Positions 8,501 to 13,007 of a stretch of DNA of 13,007 nucleotides are shown piece after piece (position 1 is the stretch's first letter; each line of letters begins with the position of its first letter). The stretch comes from Saccoglossus kowalevskii. Taxonomy: Eukaryota; Hemichordata; Enteropneusta; Harrimaniidae. The position numbers and the translations under genes were made by a program. The notes beneath the pieces were generated by a model. It saw only the letters and a list, made by a program, of their open reading frames with translations, was not told the DNA's origin and did no database searches. The DNA is taken from NCBI RefSeq assembly GCF_000003605.2, contig NW_003111976.1:82724-95730 (forward strand). Direction: 5' to 3'.

Positions 8501-11500
8501 CCAAATTGGTATCTCCATGACAACAGATGTCAGAGAAATAGAGACGCATTTCATCTTTCATTATCAGCATTTTTTTTTTTATAAGCTATATGAAGTTATG
8601 ATTGACACACAGAACATGATTAGCACAAACATACGCGACGAAGCCCAGAAGTGCGATATGTTTAAAATGTATGGGATGACAAGTTTACCGGATACTGTAT
8701 GGCGGCCCATCAACCGTTTACGCATTTCACCATGATAAGGAAAGAATCATAGGAAAACAAACATACCCGACTAAAAAACTGATACATTTGTTGGTTACCA
8801 CTCTAAAAAGCGAAAACACCCGAAAAATAAAAGAACATGATAGTAGAAAATAAAATAGCATGCATTACAATTGTTAATCAGGAGAGTGGGAGTTAAACTG
8901 GTAAGTCACCTTAGGTAGGCAAAGTGCACCCCATGCTTTGAATGGGATTTGATTTTTAGTATTGGCACAAACCCAACTTGAAATTGGTAAAAAGAAGATT
9001 GACAATATAAAACAGATTTAGATGGACAAAAGAAAACACGTAGGATTGACATTAGGAAACAGATGTAGATTTGCAAGATTGACAATAAGGAACAGATTTG
9101 GATTTAAAAGTTCATTAGCAGAAGAGTTTCACTACATTTGATTTATTTCTAAACATCTTACATAGTTTCTTTTAATTTATGACGTTTCTTATCTAATATG
9201 CGAAACATATGATAAATTATATATGGGTACAATGATATTTAAGAGAATACAGACTATAAATTCTTATGGAGGTTACAGTACTATAAATTAAAATTCTATA
9301 TATTACTATAAGCAATAACTGCAAATAGTAATGTAATGGGAATGAAAAGATGCGGATGCAAGATAGTGAGAAGAAATTCAGGATCAACAAGTTGGGAATG
9401 TTCCAAATATCCCTTTATTTAATCACGACACCAAACAATGGAATTAAAAATGATAAAATTATGCAGATTCTATGTCTGTCTGTTTTTTTTTTAATTGGTC
9501 TGACATGACACCACATGATAATAAACACCCACCAATGATAACACGCAACACATAACATTGATATAAAACCAGGTGCTGAATTTGCATATGAATACTAATT
9601 AGGTACATACCCTGTACTTTCCCTCTCCTATCTGCATCACCTGGAATTGTTTGGTGCAGGTACACAATGATACCTGACGCCTCACCTGTGAAAAGAAAAA
9701 CATGATTGGCAAATATGATTAATTATAATATAATATTTTCCATTTATGATTTTCTACATCAAGCAAAATTATTTGTCAACACATTGAATTCACTCCCTCA
9801 CCTTAGTGCTTTTAGGAGAGCTATTCTTCACTCTCCAGCCAAGGTCTGGAGTCATTCAGTCATCAGACATAATAATTAATGATTTTGTGATATAAACAAT
9901 TTGATATTTTAAAAACATACTAACCTCATCCTGAATCTTATCTTGGTCCGTGATAGGCTTGGCTCGTTCACTATCTGGTTTTAATGCTGCGATAAATTCC
10001 TTGTAGTCAATGTAACCGTCACCATCACGATCAAAGATGTCCGCTACAGCGTTCATTTCTAAACGTGTTGTAGGGAATTCTGAGAAAATTAAAAAAAGAA
10101 ACATTTAGCAAAGTTCCCATAACTGCAATGATCTATAAAATCATTTCCTTGGTGTGTATTGAGAAATGAATCAATTTTTGGACGTCATTCTCCTAAACCC
10201 AACGTTAAGTGTTTGGTAAAGTCTGGGCAGAATGAATTCTTTTACTTGGAGAATCATCAAACCCTCAGCTAAGACGACTGACAAGACTCACCACTGTAAT
10301 ACACATGTAGGTGCAATCCTCACACATAATTACTTACTTGATGATAAAACACCTTCAATAAATTCACGTCTTGTGACCTTGCCATCGTGATCTAAATCAA
10401 TACGACGGAAGAAATCCATCACACGCGACTTTTTGTGGTTCATCCATCTCATGTAGCGACGTCTCCAATCATTGAAGTTGAAGTTCTTCATTATGCGCAT
10501 CTAATGTAATGAAAAAATGATAAGAGAAATTATGCCCTCTAGTGTCACAATTGATATTTTTTTTTCAGTCTTCATCTCACGATGTGAAACTTCTATGAAA
10601 CGCCCTCTAGTGTCAAAATCGATAAGTTCATTTGTTTTTAGGATCCATAATCAAAATATCAAACTTTATCTGACACATATTTTCTATCAATAACAACTAA
10701 TTGTTTTAATCTGCATTTATACCTCAGCGAGCCGATCATAGACATCTTGTAGTTTCCGTTGTCTGTCAAGCGACATGACCCACACATGCTTCCATTTGTT
10801 GAATAAAGCAGCGGCTCGAGGATTCCTGCTGGCATCTGGACCAGGGCTAGGTTCCCGGCTTGCTGGACGGCGATGACGATGACGACCACGGCGAGATCTA
10901 TCAAGAACTGGTATACCAGTGTGGGAACCATCACTAATTGATCGTCGTCTCTTATGCGGCTTGATTACTCTGTCAACATCAGGCTGCTTTGTCGACATCT
11001 CACCCTGGAACTCGCGATGTTCTTCAAGAAGTTTCTCAACAACTTCAAGTTCCTCAGGGATAGGCTCCTCTTCTAGTGTTTTGAGGGTAGCTTCAGCACC
11101 TTCCAACCATGCCATGAGAGCTTCAAGAAGTTCAGCATTGGTCTTCAGCTGCTGTAGTGCATCCAAAAGTCTCTGTTCACGTTGATCAGACCAGTTCTGG
11201 ACCTATAAACAGTGAGATTTGTCAGTAACAGTAGTGAATTGGCAGTTGAAACAGCAAAGCATCAAACATTTTTCTGAATGCAAGGCAATCAAATAAACTT
11301 TGACAACCATAAATGAGGATATTATTTTTTTTACAAAAAAACAACAACCAAAAAGCTCCTGAAACTTACCTCTGCCCATCTTGCTTCAAGAACTGTAATC
11401 CAATGTTTAATGACTGTTTCTGCATCAGGATGGCATTTTTTAAGAATTGCCATTCCCATGGCAATCGTGTCCTTCAATCTGGATTCCTCTGCAGCCATCA

Positions 11501-12813
11501 ATTTCTTGAAGTCCTGTATAAACATGAGTCAAGTTAAAAAAAAAATTGTGAAGATGGAATGTACCATAAAGTTTTATGTTCAAAGAACATAATCTGTAAT
11601 GTTCAACATAACACAACACAGCACAACATACCTTATGGTTTTCTATTTGTTCTGTCAAAATCTCCTCATCTTCTGGTAGGGGTCCATGGAAACGAAGACT
11701 TTGCTCCGCATCAGCTAACCACTCAAGTAAAGAATGAACAGCCTGGTGGAATGCTTCAGCCTAAAAAAAAAAGCAAAAAAAAACTTTATACTATTTATGC
11801 AAATCAGTTTTTTAGTTTTTTGAATTTGTATTATTTAAATGTAATTATTCTAAAAACAGTGCAGAGTATGTTTAATAAGAGTACGTTATTGTATTATCAT
11901 CCTTGGTACTCATCAACTTTTCTTCTTTTTTCCTGTACAGTCTTTTTTTATTTTTTTTTTTACTTATGTTGAATATGTAGTTGTAATGGAAAATAAAACT
12001 GGTTAATTAAGAAAAAAAAATTCCTTGAGCAGAATATGTTGGAATTTCAGATAAACAATTGATGTATTTAACACAAGATTGGTCTATGGCATTATGAATA
12101 TGATGTTGTCATGGAAACTGTAACACTTTAAAAAACTAAACTAAACTAGTGAATTATAGTTGACAAAATAGGCCACTATTACACATAGTAGATAAAGGGT
12201 TAAACCAAATTAAAAGATGATCACTATTCCACGCATACCTCTTTCATGGCGTCCCCGAGTCTATCTAGTTTAGTGACACTCAATCCACAAACTCTTTCCC
12301 ATTTCTGTTGCAACTCATTGAGCTTGGCTTTCAGTTGTGTAGTGTCATCACTGGATGTCTCCATCAGTTCTTTGGCAGACTTATTGACAGATTTAACACT
12401 TGTCTTCCGACTGCCCAAGTCACGCTGGAATTGCTGTAAAGACAAAGAATTTTATAGAAATTAAAACTACACAGTACAGGAATATACAAAGAATATCAAA
12501 TGGAAGCATGGCAAACTAATTGGGCAATGAGGCAATGGCCTTCGTTGCTTCCATGAAGTTTAAGCCCTGTGATACTAAATATGATTCGAATAGAAACAGG
12601 ATAAACCCATCCTTCATGATAACAGTGGCAAAAATAACATTGTCTATACATACCTTGTGGGCGTCTGTGAGGTTCAGGACTGTATCAATATCTCCATGGA
12701 CTGGAGACTCCTCTGTTAATGTCGGTTCTACTCTGTACAACCAGTCAAGGAGTGCTTGTAAGGCATCCTTAAACTGGCCAGAATATAATAGTGCTTCTTC
12801 AAGTTTGTGTTGC
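2371..12813 (-). CDS. MACF1: Spectraplakin (MACF1/dystonin/shot family), 3' part, 11 exons
   Basis: Spectraplakins are giant cytoplasmic linkers that join F-actin to microtubules; the C-terminal EF-hand, GAS2 and tail region binds microtubules. This window holds the C-terminal part only. Exons, 5' to 3' on the minus strand: 12813-12654, 12433-12239, 11760-11632, 11513-11370, 11202-10723, 10500-10338, 10079-9925, 9685-9611, 5622-5505, 2878-2721, 2536-2371. All have AG acceptors and GT donors, and phases agree at every junction (0,0,0,0,0,1,0,0,1,0, then 1 at the last donor). Together they give 1943 nt and 647 complete codons. Domain order is spectrin repeats, two EF-hands, GAS2 domain, Ser/Arg-rich tail, which is diagnostic of MACF1/DST. 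Compared from memory with human MACF1/DST, the EF-hand and GAS2 parts align almost without gaps. The actin-binding head and most of the rod lie beyond the right edge. The true 3' end is uncertain. Whether the organism has one spectraplakin (usual in invertebrates) or several cannot be seen here. Confidence 0.95.
2721..2878 (-). CDS. MACF1: Spectraplakin exon: end of GAS2 domain and start of tail
   Basis: Two bases complete Ala with the preceding exon (giving DPCR-A-RGRTN, as in vertebrates), then 52 codons; phase 0 out. Acceptor CCCTGCAG, donor AAG|GTGGGT. It reads [20 protein letters not shown], then [11 protein letters not shown] and a Ser/Thr/Gly-rich run ending [21 protein letters not shown] is strongly conserved; the rest is low-complexity tail. 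Confidence 0.96.
3412..3443. repeat. Inverted repeat, possible hairpin
   Basis: AAGTACCACT (3412-3421), a 10-base loop, then AGTGGTGTACTT (3432-3443). The arms pair fully apart from a GT bulge in the right arm. Intronic; role unknown. Confidence 0.6.
3783..3915. repeat. 20/21-bp tandem repeat, about 7 copies (ATGATGTCATCAATT)
   Basis: Units start at 3783, 3804, 3824, 3844, 3864, 3885 and 3906. The core is ATGATGTCATCAATT followed by a variable 5-6 base spacer (CAATCT, AGGCA, AAGCA, CAACAT). The third copy reads ATTATGTCATC and the last two have decayed ends. Intronic. Confidence 0.93.
4412..4436. repeat. AAAT-type microsatellite
   Basis: A run of AAAT units with one slipped unit (AAATAAATAATAAATAAATA then AATA). 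Simple sequence in an intron; nothing more can be said. Confidence 0.85.
4796..4872. repeat. 11-bp tandem repeat, 7 units, CATG-headed
   Basis: Seven units of exactly 11 bp: CATGATCAGAA, CATGAGAATCA, GATGAATGTCA, TATGTTGATCA, CATGAATGTCA, CATGTTGATCA, CATGAATGTCA. The last units alternate, giving a 22-bp dimer. The same 11-bp design reappears at 7928-8025 in another intron. Confidence 0.88.
5505..5622 (-). CDS. MACF1: Spectraplakin exon: GAS2 (GAR) domain, second part
   Basis: 39 codons plus one base (phase 0 in, phase 1 out); acceptor ATTTCTAG, donor AGAG|GTAGGC. It begins [20 protein letters not shown] and continues [19 protein letters not shown]. The VMVRVGGGW core and NDPCR are the hallmark of the GAS2 domain and are essentially invariant among spectraplakins and GAS2 proteins. 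Reading past the donor gives an unrelated tail, which confirms the splice site. Confidence 0.97.
6094..6750. repeat. 30/24-bp minisatellite with a 138-bp higher-order unit
   Basis: The unit is CATACTCCCTAGCTTGTACT plus TTATTGTGCT (30 bp). A 24-bp version lacks CATACT. CATACTCC starts fall at 6094, 6124, 6154, 6208, 6262, 6292, 6346, 6402, 6432, 6462 and 6515, so steps are 30 or about 54 (30+24). Copies after about 6540 are diverged. The repeat opens short frames on both strands; on the minus strand it reads as a 10-residue [10 protein letters not shown]-like unit, broken by small indels. It has no flanking coding support and lies in an intron. Confidence 0.95.
6926..6939. repeat. Poly-C run (C14)
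   Basis: Fourteen C on the plus strand, so G14 in the gene transcript. It lies 179 bases left of a G12 run at 7119-7130. Homopolymers of this length are prone to sequencing error, so the exact count is uncertain. Confidence 0.85.
7119..7130. repeat. Poly-G run (G12)
   Basis: Twelve G preceded by a T-run on the plus strand. Complementary to the poly-C run at 6926-6939; see the finding on possible pairing. Confidence 0.85.
7928..8025. repeat. 11-bp tandem repeat, 9 units, CATGTG-headed
   Basis: Units: CATGTGACTAT, CATGTGGGCAC, CATGTGACTGC, CATTTAGGCAT, CAGGAGCCTGC, CATGTGGGCTT, CATGTTAAGT (10 bp), CATGTGGTGAT, CATGTGATAAG. Six of the nine start with an intact CATGTG, an E-box sequence (CANNTG). 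The tails vary more than the heads. Same period and head as the array at 4796-4872. Confidence 0.85.
8767..8778 (-). CDS. Candidate 12-nt microexon in the GAS2 domain (FFSR)
   Basis: On the minus strand the sequence is CAG|TTTTTTAGTCGG|GTATGT. Acceptor and donor enclose 12 nt, which would insert FFSR between KYR and FGDSQ with no frame change. Human MACF1 carries an optional FFLGNQ at exactly this junction. The donor is good; the sequence upstream of the CAG is only weakly pyrimidine-rich. Short matches like this arise by chance in 4 kb of intron, so confidence is low. Confidence 0.22.
8997..9112. repeat. Diverged tandem repeat, 3 copies
   Basis: GATTGACAATATAAAACAGA recurs in altered form from 8997, 9044 and 9077 (GATTGACATTAGGAAACAGA, GATTGACAATAAGGAACAGA), each followed by a GAT-rich tail. 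Spacings are 47 and 33, so the array is old or has lost bases. Intronic. Confidence 0.7.
9611..9685 (-). CDS. MACF1: Spectraplakin exon: GAS2 (GAR) domain, first part
   Basis: A 25-codon exon, phase 0 at both ends, too short to stand out as a reading frame. Acceptor CTTTTCACAG, donor AGG|GTATGT. It reads [20 protein letters not shown] then EGKYR. The C-x-C pair and the QF.V.QIG..KYR pattern define the start of the GAS2 domain, which binds and stabilises microtubules; the cysteines are thought to help hold a zinc ion. It joins in frame to FGDSQ in the next exon. The intron between them is 3988 bases. Confidence 0.95.
9925..10079 (-). CDS. MACF1: Spectraplakin exon: EF-hand 2
   Basis: Two bases complete a Lys codon (SSK) with the upstream exon; 51 codons follow. 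Acceptor TTCTCAG, donor GAG|GTTAGT. The protein reads [20 protein letters not shown], then [12 protein letters not shown], and ends [10 protein letters not shown]. The loop [12 protein letters not shown] is a canonical EF-hand (D, D, D, D, E at positions 1, 3, 5, 9, 12; Gly at 6). The second EF-hand packs next to the GAS2 domain in the family. Confidence 0.97.
10338..10500 (-). CDS. MACF1: Spectraplakin exon: EF-hand 1
   Basis: 54 codons plus one base (phase 0 in, phase 1 out); acceptor CATTAG, donor A|GTAAGT. It starts [20 protein letters not shown], continues [20 protein letters not shown] and ends IEGVLSS. The calcium loop is [12 protein letters not shown], with ligands at loop positions 1, 3, 5, 9 and 12 (D, D, D, T, E) and Gly at position 6, so it should bind calcium. 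[19 protein letters not shown] is nearly identical to the vertebrate protein. The internal Met at the exon start is not a translation start: the frame is continuous from the previous exon. Confidence 0.97.
10723..11202 (-). CDS. MACF1: Spectraplakin exon: last spectrin repeat with Arg/Ser-rich insert
   Basis: 160 codons, phase 0 at both ends; acceptor TTTATAG, donor GAG|GTATAA. It begins [20 protein letters not shown], then [17 protein letters not shown], then [19 protein letters not shown] and [17 protein letters not shown]; in each case the family's counterpart is recognisable. Codons of about 87-130 form a disordered basic insert ([10 protein letters not shown], then [20 protein letters not shown]), before the last helix ...[28 protein letters not shown]1 has a basic Ser/Pro-rich insert at the same place. 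RRRSIS and REPSPG look like basophilic and proline-directed kinase targets, but that is inference from motif only. This is the largest exon in the window. Confidence 0.95.
11370..11513 (-). CDS. MACF1: Spectraplakin exon: spectrin repeat helices B/C ([11 protein letters not shown]...)
   Basis: 48 codons, phase 0 at both ends; acceptor TATACAG, donor GAG|GTAAGT (near-consensus). The sequence includes [21 protein letters not shown], of which CHPD...IKHWIT is a strongly conserved MACF1/DST signature, and it ends VLEARWAE. It completes the repeat begun in the upstream exon and runs directly into the 480-nt exon. Confidence 0.94.
11632..11760 (-). CDS. MACF1: Spectraplakin exon: spectrin repeat helix A ([15 protein letters not shown]...)
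   Basis: 43 codons, phase 0 at both ends. The acceptor is an A/T tract ending TTTTAG, the donor AAG|GTATG. The protein reads [20 protein letters not shown], then [13 protein letters not shown] and ends IENHK. The family counterpart begins AE.F...VH.LLEWL.EAEQ.LRF.G.LP.D, a clear match. LLEWL is the conserved Trp position of a spectrin repeat. Confidence 0.92.
11761..12238 (-). other. 478-base intron between spectrin-repeat exons
   Basis: AT-rich with A and T runs; no exon, repeat array or RNA gene seen. The A/T tract next to 11761 is the pyrimidine tract of the following acceptor. The other short introns (9686-9924, 10080-10337, 10501-10722, 11203-11369, 11514-11631, 12434-12653, and the partial one at 12814-13007) likewise hold nothing recognisable. 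Confidence 0.8.
12239..12433 (-). CDS. MACF1: Spectraplakin exon: spectrin repeat helices B/C ([10 protein letters not shown]...)
   Basis: 65 codons, phase 0 at both ends; acceptor TTTACAG, donor GAG|GTATGC. The sequence includes [18 protein letters not shown] and [15 protein letters not shown]. The pattern 'SRDDTT...RWDTVC.LSV.KQ.RL' is the corresponding part of MACF1/DST, so the register is secure. It joins in frame after DAHK of the preceding exon. The heptad-like Leu spacing suits a three-helix bundle. Confidence 0.93.
12654..12813 (-). CDS. MACF1: Spectraplakin exon: spectrin repeat helices ([14 protein letters not shown]...)
   Basis: First exon visible in gene order. The acceptor is a pyrimidine-rich tract ending in CTACAG, the donor is AAG|GTATG. 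One G completes a codon from the off-window exon (probably Arg, as in the family's [11 protein letters not shown]), followed by 53 codons. The protein starts QHKLEEALL, then [15 protein letters not shown], and ends NLTDAHK. The Trp-Leu pair in helix A of the next repeat is typical of spectrin repeats. The segment [17 protein letters not shown] matches the family's inter-helix region. The exon is rod, with no catalytic role. Confidence 0.93.
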
Positions 12814-13007
12814 CTGTAGACAGAACAGTGTTTTCATTAGTTGTAAATTTCTCATGAACACAAATACTACAAGGTGAAAACACTGCGTATAATAGTCTGT
12901 ACTGTTCATAAAAATGCCCCCACGTGGCAACAAATATAAAATCTTTTGTTTTAATAGTTGAATAATTAATATAATGAATTCATTTAATTTAACCCTTGCA
13001 TAAATAA

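Larger units (their letters stand above)
5623..9610 (-). other. 3988-base intron splitting the GAS2 domain
   Basis: Donor GTATGT at 9610, acceptor CTAG at 5623. It contains the 30/24-bp array (6094-6750), a C14 and a G12 run, an 11-bp CATGTG array (7928-8025), a CpG-richer patch (8630-8735), a candidate 12-nt microexon (8767-8778) and a decayed ~33-47-bp repeat (8997-9112). Short reading frames of 60-93 codons on both strands do not resemble known proteins. No transposon ends or reverse-transcriptase-like sequence were recognised. Confidence 0.8.

Noticed and set aside
8475-8735. 86-codon plus-strand frame as a nested gene
   Set aside because: No recognisable motif, no promoter or splice context, and it crosses a T-run typical of intron sequence. 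The CpG-richer part is reported separately as a patch only.
8970-9000. An 18-nt FFLGNQ-like microexon (minus-strand TTCTTTTTACCAATT)
   Set aside because: It begins with a promising TTC TTT TTA but lacks an AG acceptor directly upstream and a GT donor in phase.
9580-9587. Octamer ATTTGCAT (POU-factor site)
   Set aside because: A single 8-base match in AT-rich intron DNA is expected by chance and has no supporting neighbours.

Overview
The window looks like AT-rich nuclear DNA of an invertebrate animal. It carries one recognisable gene on the minus strand: the 3' part of a spectraplakin, the MACF1/dystonin (fly shot) family of giant actin-microtubule cross-linkers. Eleven exons can be placed to the base, each with AG/GT borders and a reading phase that fits its neighbours. 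Spliced together they encode 647 residues. The protein is close to vertebrate MACF1/DST, which suggests a deuterostome or a slowly evolving protostome. The species cannot be fixed from this window.

Layout, in gene order (high to low coordinates). Five exons at 12813-10723 encode the last spectrin-type repeats of the rod, with an Arg/Ser-rich insertion in the final one. Exons at 10500-10338 and 10079-9925 encode one canonical EF-hand each. Exons at 9685-9611 and 5622-5505 encode the microtubule-binding GAS2 (GAR) domain, split by a 3988-base intron. Exons at 2878-2721 and 2536-2371 start the disordered Ser/Thr/Arg-rich C-terminal tail. A possible stop-containing terminal exon lies at 870-791: it has a strong pyrimidine tract and the correct phase. 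Otherwise the gene ends beyond the left edge.

The remaining ~11 kb is intron or downstream DNA with no convincing second gene and no recognisable transposase, tRNA or rRNA. It is rich in minisatellites: a 25-copy, indel-free 45-bp array (945-2069), a 2.5-copy 33-bp repeat (2255-2336), a 20/21-bp array (3783-3915), a 30/24-bp array with a 138-bp higher-order unit (6094-6750), and two 11-bp CATG-headed arrays (4796-4872 and 7928-8025). The 45-bp array has no stop codon in two frames of the gene's own strand. The long reading frames it creates (up to 432 codons) are best explained as a property of the repeat, not as a gene.

The most interesting leads are the sense-strand-open, higher-order-structured 45-bp array, the helically phased 11-bp arrays in two introns, a candidate 12-nt microexon inside the GAS2 domain at the position where MACF1 carries an optional insert, and the candidate terminal exon. 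No defence system, virus or operon-like system is visible.
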